Part shown: in pieces, positions 9,216 to 19,100 of the stretch
Numbering within the stretch: position 1 is the first letter of the stretch
Layout: the number at the start of each line of letters is the position of its first letter
NCBI GenBank assembly: GCA_910587895.1
Contig: CAJUOE010000020.1
Coordinates: 1 to 31,299 of the forward strand
Length of the DNA stretch: 31,299 nt
DNA from: an uncultured Lachnospiraceae bacterium
GTDB lineage: Bacteria; Bacillota; Clostridia; Lachnospirales; Lachnospiraceae
Direction of reading: 5' to 3'
Position numbers and translations under genes: made by a program
The notes under the pieces: generated by a model
What the model was told of the DNA's origin: nothing
Seen by the model: only the letters and a program-made list of their open reading frames with translations
Database searches by the model: none

Positions 9216-9698
9216 CTAATCCTGAGGTTCCGTATTCATTCCCTCTGCCTGTGCATCCATTTCCACAGATTCGCCGCTCATCTTTACGGGTTCTGTTTCC
9301 ATCTCCACAGGTTCCGCATCCATTTCTACAGGTTCCTCCACGCAAACATCCTCGCACTTAGCGCCGCATTTGCTGCAATAGGACGCGTCTTCCTCATTCG
9401 CTGCACCGCAGGCAGGACATATCTTCTTGCCCTTATTCTCTGCAATCTGGGCTTTCAGCTCTTCAATCTTTTCAAGCGTCTCTTTGATAAGCGAAACCTC
9501 CTCAAAAAGCGGTTCCGAATCGTCCTTATGCAATTCATAATACTGTCTGCCGATTTCCAAATACTGTTTGCGTACAGACTCTTCCTTGCTGCGGATATCC
9601 ATGCGCAGCTTTGCGATCTCTGTCGCGTCTGTCACCTTCTGTGATACGTCCCTGCCCATTCCTGTAATTGCATCGCCTAACTTCTCAAAAAATTCCAT
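9216..9698 (-). CDS. Coiled-coil zinc-ribbon protein
   Basis: A 160-residue cytoplasmic protein with no known function. The first about 90 residues are charged and helical, compatible with a coiled coil. A CxxC-x10-CxxC zinc ribbon follows (C94, C97, C108, C111, in ICPACGAANE...YCSKCGAK). The tail (about 118-160) is an acidic repeat of EPVEM-like units. The ATG at 9698 has AAGGAGG six bases upstream. The gene lies 39 nt after the antiporter stop and 82 nt before the large surface gene, so it may be cotranscribed with either. Zinc-ribbon tails with a Met/Glu repeat are common in gut Firmicutes but remain uncharacterised. Confidence 0.75.
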   Translation of the reverse strand: MEFFEKLGDAITGMGRDVSQKVTDATEIAKLRMDIRSKEESVRKQYLEIGRQYYELHKDDSEPLFEEVSLIKETLEKIEELKAQIAENKGKKICPACGAANEEDASYCSKCGAKCEDVCVEEPVEMDAEPVEMETEPVKMSGESVEMDAQAEGMNTEPQD

Positions 9699-9737
9699 AT
9701 TCGTCCTCCTTGTCTATTATCATTTTTCATTATTATT

Positions 9738-10667
9738 CTATCTCACGCAGATATATCCCATATACCCGGCATAAAGCGCTACCATAACTGCTCCTTCCGC
9801 CCGGTTAATCTTCTTCCCCGTCCATGCAAAAATCCACACGACCACGCTCATTCCAATTAAAATTATAGCATCTATGACATTCTCCATCAAGACCTCTATC
9901 GGGCTGATTGCCCCCGCAATGCCCAATACCAGCAGAATGTTAAACAGGTTGGAGCCTATCACGTTGCCTATTGCCATATCGGTCTCGCCCTTGCGCGCCG
10001 CCACAATCGAGGTGACCAGTTCCGGCAGGGAAGTCCCCATCGCTACAATCGTAAGCCCAATCAACGTCGAGCTGAGTCCAAAATTGTCTGCAATCGTCTT
10101 CGCAGCATTTACCACAGTATCTCCGCCCACTACAATCGCCGCAATTCCTCCTATGATATATAGCAGGCACTGCATTGTCCCCAGCGTCTTAATCTCTTCC
10201 GTATCTTCCTGTGTACTGCGCTGCTTTTTCGCATCCCTCACCAGCCAGATAATAAATGCGGCAAATGCAGCTAACAGAATCAGCCCGTCCGTTCTCTCAA
10301 TCTTCATGCCCATATATCCCATGGCTACAAGGGCGATTGCCGCCAGGATTGAGAGTGGAAATTCTTTTTTCAGGCTCTCCGCCTTCACGTGCAGCGGGGA
10401 AATAACCGAACAGACGCCGCAGACTATCATCAGGTTAAAAATATTGGATCCGATTACGTTGCTGACTGCCACCTCATTTTCGCCATGGAAGGATGCCACG
10501 ATACTGACCGCGCACTCCGGCGCGCTGGTTCCCATCGCCACCACAGTCAATCCTATTACCATAGAAGAGACCCTCAGTTTCTTTGCAACGCTCGCGCTGC
10601 CCTCCACAAAAAAGTCCGCTCCCTTTATCAACAGTACAAATCCGCCAACCAACAATAAATATTCCAA
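9738..10667 (-). CDS. CaxA/YrbG-type Na+/Ca2+ (cation) antiporter
   Basis: An inner-membrane antiporter of 309 residues from the Ca2+:cation antiporter superfamily, probably exporting Ca2+ in exchange for Na+ or H+. The inverted-repeat architecture is clear. The first half carries VVAMGTSAPECAVS (GTSAPE about 46-51) followed by GNVIGSNIFN. The second half carries VAMGTSLPELVTS (GTSLPE about 211-216) followed by GNVIGSNLFN. About ten hydrophobic segments surround them. It starts with TTG at 10667, which has AAGGAGG at an ideal distance. The 30S site decides the start; the nearby in-frame ATGs would truncate the first helix. The exact substrate is not readable from the sequence. Confidence 0.88.
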   Translation of the reverse strand: MEYLLLVGGFVLLIKGADFFVEGSASVAKKLRVSSMVIGLTVVAMGTSAPECAVSIVASFHGENEVAVSNVIGSNIFNLMIVCGVCSVISPLHVKAESLKKEFPLSILAAIALVAMGYMGMKIERTDGLILLAAFAAFIIWLVRDAKKQRSTQEDTEEIKTLGTMQCLLYIIGGIAAIVVGGDTVVNAAKTIADNFGLSSTLIGLTIVAMGTSLPELVTSIVAARKGETDMAIGNVIGSNLFNILLVLGIAGAISPIEVLMENVIDAIILIGMSVVVWIFAWTGKKINRAEGAVMVALYAGYMGYICVR

Positions 10668-10718
10668 TTTGTCCTCCTTATTTTCTGTTTATTTATTGTT
10701 TACGCACCAATATTATTA

Positions 10719-10746
10719 AGCATACCACAAACTTCATGACTTTAAA
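10719..10746 (-). promoter_or_regulatory. Possible promoter for the antiporter gene
   Basis: On the minus strand TTTAAA, a 16-nt spacer and TATGCT lie about 50 nt upstream of the TTG start. The -35 is poor, so this is only a candidate. Confidence 0.3.
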
Positions 10747-10801
10747 ACAGCTTTATCGTCAAAAACACAAAAAATATCAACCTCAAATTTCGCCTCTACC
10801 C

Positions 10802-10830
10802 TTGACAAATTCGCATTTTTCACCTATAAT
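10802..10830 (+). promoter_or_regulatory. Consensus sigma-A promoter of tyrS
   Basis: A perfect TTGACA, a 17-nt spacer and a perfect TATAAT are followed by only about 20-30 nt to the ATG. No T-box leader, common upstream of tRNA synthetase genes in this phylum, can fit between this promoter and the start. The synthetase therefore appears to be transcribed constitutively and strongly. Confidence 0.85.
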
Positions 10831-10857
10831 TCACATTCATTACGAGGAGGAACGACA

Positions 10858-12075
10858 ATGACTTTATATGATGAACTGGTTGCCCGGGGATTGATCGCCC
10901 AGGTGACAGATGAAGAAAAGATTAAAGAACTGATAAACAACGGCAAGGCAACCTTCTACATTGGTTTTGATCCCACGGCTGACAGCCTTCATGTCGGACA
11001 TTTCATGGCGCTGTGCCTGATGAAACGGCTGCAGATGGCAGGCAATAAGCCGATTGCCTTAATCGGCGGCGGCACCGGAATGATCGGAGACCCTTCCGGA
11101 AGAACGGACATGCGGCAGATGATGACGCCGGAAACGATTCAGCACAACTGCGACTGTTTCAAAGAACAGATGAGCAAATTCATTGATTTCTCGGACGGAA
11201 AAGCATTGATGGTCAACAACGCTGACTGGCTGATGGATTTGAATTACATTGAACTGCTGCGCGAAGTCGGCGCACATTTCTCCGTAAACCGGATGCTGAC
11301 GGCTGAGTGCTACAAACAGCGTATGGAAAAAGGACTGAGTTTCCTGGAATTCAACTATATGATTATGCAGAGCTACGATTTCTACGCATTGTTCCAGAAA
11401 TACGGCTGCAATATGCAGTTCGGCGGCGACGACCAGTGGAGCAATATGCTGGGCGGTACGGAACTGATTCGCCGCAAGCTCGGCAAAGACGCTTATGCCA
11501 TGACAATCACCCTCCTTCTGAACTCCGAAGGCAAAAAGATGGGCAAGACACAGGCCGGCGCTGTCTGGCTTGACCCGAAGAAGACCTCGCCCTTTGATTT
11601 CTACCAATACTGGCGGAATGTTGCAGACGCCGACGTCTTAAAATGCATCCGTATGCTGACCTTCCTCCCCTTAGAGGAAATTGACAAAATGGATGCCTGG
11701 GAGGGCGCACAGCTCAACACAGCCAAAGAAATCCTCGCTTATGAACTGACGAAACTGGTACACGGAGAGGATGAGGCGCAGAAAGCCCAGGATGCCGCAA
11801 AGGCCCTGTTCTCCAGCGGAAATGCTGCTGACATGCCCTCTGTTACCCTGACGGAAGAAGATTTTGCAGACGGCTCCATCGATATCCTTTCACTGCTGGT
11901 GAAATCCGGCCTCACCCCCTCTCGTTCGGAAGCGCGCCGCGCCGTGGAACAGGGCGGCGTCTCCATGGACGGAGAGAAGGTCGCGGATATCCGGACAGTT
12001 TACAGTGCCGATGCTTTTGCAGATGGACGCGTCCTCAAAAAGGGCAAGAAAAACTTCCGCAAGATATTAAAATAA
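10858..12075 (+). CDS. tyrS: Tyrosyl-tRNA synthetase
   Basis: A 405-residue class I synthetase that charges tRNA-Tyr with tyrosine using ATP. The Rossmann signature HVGH (45-48, the HIGH site) sits in DPTADSLHVGHFMAL. The conserved QFGGDDQWSN tyrosine-pocket loop is near 187-195, and the second signature KMGKT (227-231) replaces KMSKS. A C-terminal S4-like RNA-binding domain begins near residue 340 (LVKSGLTPSRSEARRAVEQGGV). Length is typical. The ATG is preceded by GAGGAGG. The gene is the only plus-strand gene here, and its stop codon ends 6 nt from the convergent degV stop. No canonical terminator hairpin lies in that tiny gap. Confidence 0.97.
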   Translation: MTLYDELVARGLIAQVTDEEKIKELINNGKATFYIGFDPTADSLHVGHFMALCLMKRLQMAGNKPIALIGGGTGMIGDPSGRTDMRQMMTPETIQHNCDCFKEQMSKFIDFSDGKALMVNNADWLMDLNYIELLREVGAHFSVNRMLTAECYKQRMEKGLSFLEFNYMIMQSYDFYALFQKYGCNMQFGGDDQWSNMLGGTELIRRKLGKDAYAMTITLLLNSEGKKMGKTQAGAVWLDPKKTSPFDFYQYWRNVADADVLKCIRMLTFLPLEEIDKMDAWEGAQLNTAKEILAYELTKLVHGEDEAQKAQDAAKALFSSGNAADMPSVTLTEEDFADGSIDILSLLVKSGLTPSRSEARRAVEQGGVSMDGEKVADIRTVYSADAFADGRVLKKGKKNFRKILK

Positions 12076-12081
12076 ATTTCA

Positions 12082-12936
12082 TTATTTCCTTAAGAACAGA
12101 ATTCCGAACGCTCCGGAACCGCAGTTGCAGGAGATAGTGGCGGATGCCTTGTTTACCACGATGGTTTTCCAGGGCATCCGTTTTCTTATTTCTTCCAGCA
12201 AAAACTGCCGGAATTCATAAGAACCTCCCGCGCTGATCAAAAAAGCCATATCCGGTACAATCTCCTCTTTGCGCCGCAGCGCCCAGCGCAGGTAAGCGCG
12301 CGCAAACCGACGCTGGCTGCCGATGCAGAGCCCTGCCGGTTTCATATGGCTGCCGCTCAGTTTTAAAATGGGATGCAGGGATAATATATCGCAGATTGCC
12401 GCTATATTCTTGCCAATCCGCCCATTGCGGTAAAGACACTCCACGGAATCCACGATAAAACTTGTGGAAATCTTCTCTTTCATGCGTTCCATTTCTTTCA
12501 GTATCAATTCATATGACGCGCCGCGCTTTGCCATCCTGGCTGCCTCCAGAACCATAAGCGCCATCCCGCCGGACAAATGGCCGGAATCCACAACATAGAC
12601 CCCTTCCTCCTGCTTTGCAGCCTCATACGCTGTTTTATAGGCGTCGCTGACATACTGCGCCATGCAGATATGGATGATGGGCGCATTCGTCTTTTTCCGC
12701 TGTTTCTCAAAGAACTCCATGTATTCTTCCACCGACGCGCAGCTGCTGTACGCTTTCTTCCCATCCTTTTCGATATATTCAATCAAATCATCCGAGTTCA
12801 TTTCCCTGGTATCCTGAAATCGTGCTTCCTCTGTCGTAACGTAATAATACATAACAGGAATCTGATAGTGTTCCTGCAAATCCACAGTCAGGTCGCAGAC
12901 ACAGTCTGTAGTAATCAACACGGTATCTTCTATCAT
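12082..12936 (-). CDS. DegV family fatty-acid-binding protein
   Basis: A 284-residue cytoplasmic DegV-fold protein; family members bind a long-chain fatty acid, in some cases serving fatty-acid kinase. N-terminal ITTDCVCDLT replaces the usual TDS-x-DLP lid motif. The expected S-S and glycine elements recur (SSCAS, DSGHLSGGMALMV). The C-terminal NKASATISCNCGSGAFGILFLRK matches the family's hydrophobic closing strand. No kinase domain is present. The ATG overlaps the upstream kinase stop as ATGA, so translation is coupled. Pairing with sensor kinases rather than a fatty-acid kinase operon is noteworthy; whether it senses lipid for the cascade is inference. Confidence 0.88.
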   Translation of the reverse strand: MIEDTVLITTDCVCDLTVDLQEHYQIPVMYYYVTTEEARFQDTREMNSDDLIEYIEKDGKKAYSSCASVEEYMEFFEKQRKKTNAPIIHICMAQYVSDAYKTAYEAAKQEEGVYVVDSGHLSGGMALMVLEAARMAKRGASYELILKEMERMKEKISTSFIVDSVECLYRNGRIGKNIAAICDILSLHPILKLSGSHMKPAGLCIGSQRRFARAYLRWALRRKEEIVPDMAFLISAGGSYEFRQFLLEEIRKRMPWKTIVVNKASATISCNCGSGAFGILFLRK

Positions 12937-15056
12937 GAATCCTTCTCTCCTTCCTCCGGCTCTTTACAGATCAATTCCTGCGGCAGCCATTGCCGCAGGC
13001 AACGCTCCATGGAATTCATCTCAATCGGTTTCATAACAAAATCCTGAAATCCTTCTGACAGGAACATTTCTCTTGCCCCGGTAACCGCGTTTGCGGTCAA
13101 GGCCACAATCGGAAGATTCTTATAATAATCCCCTTCCAATTCGCGGATAATGTGCAATGCCTCCACACCGTCCATGCCCGGCATCATATGATCCATGAAA
13201 ATGAGATGGTAATCCTGGCTTTTCACCATCTCTATGGCCTGCGCCCCGCTCTCCGCCGTCAGAATCGTCATACGGTATGGCTTCAGCAGTCCCAGCGCCA
13301 CCTTAAGGTTCATGGCGTTGTCGTCTACTACCAGTATCCTTGCCTGCGGAGCTGTAAACCGTTTTCCTGCCACCGTCTTATTTCCCGGGTTAAAGGACAG
13401 TTTTTCTTTATTGATGACATTTCCTATCGGCAATACATAAAACGGTTTGTAGACATTGCGCATATTTTCGGCAAGCGGCTCATGCGCCCTGCGTTCCTGC
13501 ACAACCGTAATCTGAATCTTCTCCGAAAGCATGTCAAAATACTTCTTTGACGCCTGGTATTCTTCCCGACCCAGAAACAAATATCCATATTTCCTTCCGG
13601 ACGCCAGTTCTTTCTTCGTCTGCTCCAGCGTCGCGCAGATGCAGTAATTGATGCCAAGATTCTCTCCGATATGCTCCATCAACTCCCGGTACGTCTCCTT
13701 CACAAAAGGATGCTGAAACTTATCCATGCGGATGTAACACAGGCAGTCCTTTTTATTCGCATCCTGCACCTGAATCATCGGTTTTTCGTCTACAATTTTC
13801 TGCGGTATCACCACAGTAAACACCGTGCCCTCGCCGTATTTGCTTGTCACATGCAGCACACCTCCCATTTTCCGCACAAGCTGCTTGGAAATGGCAAGCC
13901 CCAGTCCGGTTCCCTCTATGCTGCGGTTTTTCTTTGTATCTACCTGGCTGAAACTCTGAAAAATTTTGTCCAGATTTTCCTCTTTGATGCCAATTCCACT
14001 GTCCTTGATATTGACGATTAAATTGACGCCGTAACTCTCCCTACGGGCATGTATCCGAAATAACACGCCGCCGCTGTGGGTGAACTTAATCGCATTTGTC
14101 AGCAGATTGATCATTACCTGGCGAATACGGATTTCATCTCCATACAGATAATCCGGAATCCGTGAATCACAGTCCACCATCAGCTCAATATCCTTATCTC
14201 CCTTCCGCGCCATCGCCATATTGATGACGTCGTTCAACATGGAGGATACCTGATACCTGTCGCAGACAAGATCCATCTTCCCCGATTCGATCTTGGAAAA
14301 ATCCAGGAGGTCGTTGATAATCCCCAGAAGATTCCTGCCCGAGAGATAGATATTGTTGCAGTTATCGCGAACATCTTCCGACAAATCCTTCTCATTGAGC
14401 ACCAACTCACACATGCCCATAATGGCATTCATAGGCGTTCGTATTTCATGGCTCATGTTTGCAAGAAAATCACTTTTGGCATGATTCGCCGCCTCCGCCT
14501 GAATCAAAAGCTCTCGCTGCTGCCTCTGGTAACACCAGATCCGATACTGAATCATGATGCACATCACTGTCTCAGCCAGATAAACCAGCGGAAAACGCAT
14601 TCGGTACGTGTCCGTATAATCATATCCGAGTTCATGCAGCGGCGACCACATATAGCAGGCGGTCAACACGCCCAGAGACAGGCTGACGATTCCTCCGTAA
14701 AACAGGTTCAGAAAATACATCATGGCCGGCGGCACTAAAAACAGCCATACCGAGCTGAATCCCTGTTCCCCGCCCTCTATTACGAAGTAAAGCATCATCA
14801 CTACCATGGCAAAAATGATGTTTAGCGATACAAATTTTTCCTTCTTCCATATCAGCAGAATTGCCATATCGGCTACCATAAGAACCCCGACTCCGCCTGT
14901 GATCAGCGCCATGCCATAGGATCCTACGACCAGATTCAGGATGCACATGCCAAACCCCACCAGCACAAACAGGGAACAGAAACTTCGGATATTTTGCAAA
15001 TCCAGTCCCCCGGCGTCATTTTTTATTGTAAGAAATAAATTTTTTTTCGTATTCAT
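12933..15056 (-). CDS. Hybrid sensor histidine kinase with receiver domain
   Basis: A 707-residue membrane kinase. About five or six membrane helices occupy residues 25-175. HisKA follows with H203 in FLANMSHEIRTPMNAIMG, then an HATPase domain (N box NAIKFTHSGG; KDSGIGI; EGTGLGLAI). A receiver-like but degenerate stretch spans about 430-550 and lacks a clear phosphoacceptor Asp. The final receiver is about 572-690, with the acceptor Asp near 622 in LIFMDHMMPGMDG. The start at 15056 was preferred over a TTG at 15074 because GGAGAG lies just upstream. It has no HPt of its own, so phosphate may pass through the HPt of the first kinase. The stop overlaps degV. The stimulus is unknown. Confidence 0.9.
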   Translation of the reverse strand: MNTKKNLFLTIKNDAGGLDLQNIRSFCSLFVLVGFGMCILNLVVGSYGMALITGGVGVLMVADMAILLIWKKEKFVSLNIIFAMVVMMLYFVIEGGEQGFSSVWLFLVPPAMMYFLNLFYGGIVSLSLGVLTACYMWSPLHELGYDYTDTYRMRFPLVYLAETVMCIMIQYRIWCYQRQQRELLIQAEAANHAKSDFLANMSHEIRTPMNAIMGMCELVLNEKDLSEDVRDNCNNIYLSGRNLLGIINDLLDFSKIESGKMDLVCDRYQVSSMLNDVINMAMARKGDKDIELMVDCDSRIPDYLYGDEIRIRQVMINLLTNAIKFTHSGGVLFRIHARRESYGVNLIVNIKDSGIGIKEENLDKIFQSFSQVDTKKNRSIEGTGLGLAISKQLVRKMGGVLHVTSKYGEGTVFTVVIPQKIVDEKPMIQVQDANKKDCLCYIRMDKFQHPFVKETYRELMEHIGENLGINYCICATLEQTKKELASGRKYGYLFLGREEYQASKKYFDMLSEKIQITVVQERRAHEPLAENMRNVYKPFYVLPIGNVINKEKLSFNPGNKTVAGKRFTAPQARILVVDDNAMNLKVALGLLKPYRMTILTAESGAQAIEMVKSQDYHLIFMDHMMPGMDGVEALHIIRELEGDYYKNLPIVALTANAVTGAREMFLSEGFQDFVMKPIEMNSMERCLRQWLPQELICKEPEEGEKDS

Positions 15057-15084
15057 TGCACTCTCCGTCCCCAATCATAATCCT

Positions 15085-16137
15085 TTATGCCACCGTGTAT
15101 TCCTTCAGCAAATGGCGCAGGTCTTCTTCGGCGTCCAAAAACAAATCCAAAAGCTCCGGCTCAAAACTCTTTCCCCGTTCTTCCTTCATAATGGCAAACG
15201 CCTCCTCCAATGACATTCCCTTCTTGTACTGGCGTTCCGAAACCAGCGCGTCAAATACATCCGCAATGGCAAGAATCCTTGCTGACAGCGGTATCTCCTC
15301 ACCTTTTATCCCTTCCGGATAACCGCCGCCCGCCCATTTCTCGTGATGACAGGCCGCCATGTCACAGGCTATGTCCACAAACTCATGCTCCGCAATCCGG
15401 CTCATATTTTCCCGAATCAGCCTGCCGCCCTCTTTGGCGTGAATCTGAATCATTTCATATTCTTCCCTGGTAAGCTTTCCCGGTTTCTGCAAAACAGCAT
15501 CCGGTATGGCAATCTTGCCGATATCGTGCAAAGGTGCGGCCTTACGCAGATAATCTACATATTCGCGTGTCATTTCCTCCTGATACAGCCCTTTCTCCTG
15601 CATCTTTTCCACCAGAAGGTTCACATATCCACTTGTCCGCTTTACGTGCTCTCCCGTCGTACCATCCCGGCTCTCAATCAGGTTTGCCATGGAGAAGATA
15701 ATATCCTGCTGCAACTGGGTAATTCTCTGCAATTGCTGCTGCACCATGCCTTCCAGGCTCCTCCGGTAACCGTCAAGCTCCAGGGTGCGGTGAATGCGCT
15801 GCATCATGATCGCTGGCACAAAAGGTTTTCCGATATAGTCTACCGCCCCCATTTTAAAACAGGTCTCCTCTGTCTCCTCCGTGCGGTCTGCCGTAAGAAA
15901 AATAACCGAAATCTTTCGCCACTGCTCATCTTCCTGCAGCCTGCGCATCACCTCAAAACCATCCATAACCGGCATCTGTATGTCGAGCAATATCAGGTCG
16001 GGCTGTTTCTTTTCCAGAAAATGGAGTGCAAGCTCCCCGGAATTTACCGCCGCAACATGATAATCTTCGGCAAGAAGTTTCTGCGCCATCATCAAGTTTA
16101 ACCTGTCGTCATCTACTACCAGTATCGTCTTTTTCAT
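15085..16137 (-). CDS. Response regulator with HD-GYP phosphodiesterase domain
   Basis: A 350-residue regulator that probably hydrolyses cyclic di-GMP. The receiver spans residues about 1-115, with the acidic pair D10-D11, acceptor D52 in LILLDIQMPVMDG, and a K in the conserved IGKPF turn. A short coiled linker follows. The HD-GYP domain has intact metal and loop residues: EHVKRTSGY, HDIGK (204-208), HHEKWAGGGYPEG with HHE at 264-266 and GYP at 272-274, and IADVFDALVS. The ATG at 16137 overlaps the upstream kinase stop as ATGA and carries GGGAGG upstream, so I rejected the earlier in-frame start 30 nt upstream. It sits between two hybrid kinases, which makes it the probable output of the relay. 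Confidence 0.93.
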   Translation of the reverse strand: MKKTILVVDDDRLNLMMAQKLLAEDYHVAAVNSGELALHFLEKKQPDLILLDIQMPVMDGFEVMRRLQEDEQWRKISVIFLTADRTEETEETCFKMGAVDYIGKPFVPAIMMQRIHRTLELDGYRRSLEGMVQQQLQRITQLQQDIIFSMANLIESRDGTTGEHVKRTSGYVNLLVEKMQEKGLYQEEMTREYVDYLRKAAPLHDIGKIAIPDAVLQKPGKLTREEYEMIQIHAKEGGRLIRENMSRIAEHEFVDIACDMAACHHEKWAGGGYPEGIKGEEIPLSARILAIADVFDALVSERQYKKGMSLEEAFAIMKEERGKSFEPELLDLFLDAEEDLRHLLKEYTVA

Positions 16138-19100
16138 TTCCCGTCTGCCTCCCATTTTACCAACCATTCCTGCAGGCAGCGCTCCGCACTGTCATAATCA
16201 AAATCATTTACAAATTCCCGCACCTGCTCCAGCATTTTCTCCGCACGCACGGATAAGAGTTTATCAGCCTGCTCCAATGCCTCGCTCATCTCATACCCCT
16301 CAATCTGCGTAAGGAGCACCCGACAGCCTGCAAGAAATTCTTCGGAGGGCTGTTCTTCTGTCGCTTTCTCCTCCTTTGGCACCTCTGCCTGTTCTTCCAG
16401 GTCAAGCATCTGCGCCGCCTCCTTCAAAACACCCTGATAATTCAGATAAAATTCCTCCCAGTGCTCCTTTAATTCCTCGATACGATTTTCTTTCGCCGCA
16501 AGCTCCTGCTGTTTTGCCTGTTCGGAAAGCCCCGCCGCCCCAATTGTGAGAGACGTGCTTTTAACAGCATGAGCAACGATTCCGTAATCCTGCCAGTTCT
16601 CCTCATCATACAGCAATGGCAGTTTCTTTATGTATTCCTGTCCCTGCTCATAATATGCCTTCAGAAATTCCAGATACATCTCCTCGTCGTTTCCGCAATA
16701 AGGCATCCCTGCTTCCTGACTTATCAATCCTTCCTGCGGTGGTTCCTGCATCTCCGTTTCCTGTACTTCCTGCATCTCCGTTACCTGTGGTTCCTGCGGA
16801 TGGTCTGCTGTGTCCGTTTCCTGCCTGTGTATGCCCTCTAAAATCTCCTCCCAGCCCGCATCTTCTGCAATTTCCACTTTCTTTTCCATCTCAAAAAATA
16901 CCTTTTCTTCCGGCAGATACTTTTGCAGCATCTGTTCCAGTTTTTCGCCCATCACCGGTTTCGAAAGATATTCGTCAAATCCCGCCTTAAGATATTCTTC
17001 CCGGCTTCCTGCAACTGCATTTGCGGTCAACGCTACCACCGGGGTATCCACGTTGGGGTTATCCGTTTCCTGCCTCAGGCGGTGCAGTGTGGAGATGCCG
17101 TCCGGCTCCGGCATCATATGATCCATAAAGATTAAATCGTATTTCTTCCTTCTGGTATAATCCATGCAGTCTTCTCCGCTGATCGCCGTATCAAGCTGCA
17201 GCTCTGTCCGTTTCAAAAGCCCCCGCACTACGGCAAGGTTCATCTCATTGTCATCCACAGACAATACATGGGCGTCTGGCGCCTTTAAGAATTCCCGCGG
17301 CTTTAAGAGCTCTTCCTGTTCCCGCTCATACGCCTTTTGCAAATCGCCGACAGGCTCCGCATTCTCTACCTGCTGCGGAAAGCTTACCGTGAACATCGTA
17401 CCTGCCCCCTGCACGCTCTGCGCCTTGATTTCACCCTGCATCCGTTTCACAAACCGCACAATCATGCCAAGCCCCAGGTCATCTCCTCCCACAGGCATAT
17501 ACAGCTCTTCCTCCGGCCCGGCAAGGCCGCGGTTTAATTTTTTCAGCTCATCCTCCGACATCCCGATACCGGTATCTGCCACCGAAAAAATCAGGGTAAA
17601 TGCTCCGTCATCGCTCCACGCGCCTTCCGCACTGAAAGTGATGATTCCCTTCTGGGTATCCCGGATACTGTTGTTAAACAGGAAATTCAGCACTTTGCGG
17701 ATTCTCACCTCATCCCCTGACAGAATCGAGGGCAGGTCTTCATCCACATTCAGCCGAACCTGTAAATGCCTGTTTTCCGCCCTTGCCTTCAATACGTGGA
17801 ACGTGTCATTCAACAAGGAAGACAGGTAATATGAGCTGTTGTCAATTTCAAACCTGCCGGATTCTATTTTTGAAAAATCCAGCACATCGTTTACCAGGCT
17901 CAAAAGCGTCTTGCTGGCGCCGTTAATGTTATGTGCATATTCCCGGATGACAGGATCGTGGTTTTCCCTGAGAATCATTTCGTCCATGCCAATGACCGTA
18001 TTGATCGGCGTACGTATCTCATGGGACATATTTTCAAGAAATTTGCCTTTCGATTCATTTGCCAGGACTGCCCGCTGTTTTTCCCGCTCCATATAAAACA
18101 GCTTCCGCACATTCTCCACAATCGCCAGCCCCAGCAGGCCTACCAGACCTACGCAGAGAATCATTCCGCCATTGCCCCGGGTCAGAAGGGACGCCAAAAG
18201 CTGCCCCGCCGCAGAAATCACAAGCAGCATGACCCCCACTGCAACAAGGCGGTATGATGATGCCTGCCGCTTCCTGTAATCCCTGTAGATGCAGAAAAGT
18301 ATGTACAAAAAACAAATGCCGGCCAGCGCGCATGTAAAATACGCTGTTTCCATGAACTCAACCTGTTTTGTGACCTGCAAGAACGTACAGATTGCAAAAT
18401 TGGCAATTACCGCAAATTCCAGAACTACATAGCCTTTCTGGTACCGCTGCCTCTGTACGCCATCCATGTAAATCAGCAGTGGGAACAACGCCAGCATCGC
18501 CGCCAGAAACGACAGCATCGCCGCCACCGAAATATTGGGAAATAAAAACTGGCGCAACCTGGATCCCGCTGCAAGCCAGAACGAAGTGAGAAACGTCCCC
18601 CAGGCAAGGTATTCCAGAAAAATTTCTTTGTGATAGAAACGACGCAACACTACGCTGAACAAAATGCTCAACCCGCTCAACAAAAGCAAAAACAACGCAA
18701 AGAACAGCGTTCCTCCATGCTGTTTCGCAAGCTCAGTTAAAATTGCCATCCTGTCCCCGATGTAAACGGTATTTAAAACGCCGGAAGACGGAGAATTTGA
18801 CACCGATGTAATCCGAAAAACCTTTCCGGCATCTTCACGGTTCAGCTGTAGAAACACATATGCGCTGGCCGCATTCGTCCCAAAAGGTTTCGAGCCTTCG
18901 GCATTATAGCGTTGCCGAACCACCTGGTCTACCAGCAGCTCCAGTTCCTGCCAGGTGCCCATAGTACACAGCCAGGTATCTTCCTCCAGGTTTTCGGGCA
19001 GAACGGTCTCAATGCTGACGCTTTCCAGCCGGTCGGCCGGGCATCTGCCCGGAACCTCAACCGGCTGATTGCTCCCATCCGGTAGCACGCGCACCCAGCC

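Noticed and set aside
10668..10857. T-box leader for tyrS
   Set aside because: The perfect promoter leaves only about 20-30 nt before the ATG, too short for a T-box.
12082..12120. Terminator at the convergent tyrS/degV ends (TTCCG...CGGAA)
   Set aside because: The 5-bp stem lies inside degV coding sequence and has no adequate T-run on either strand.
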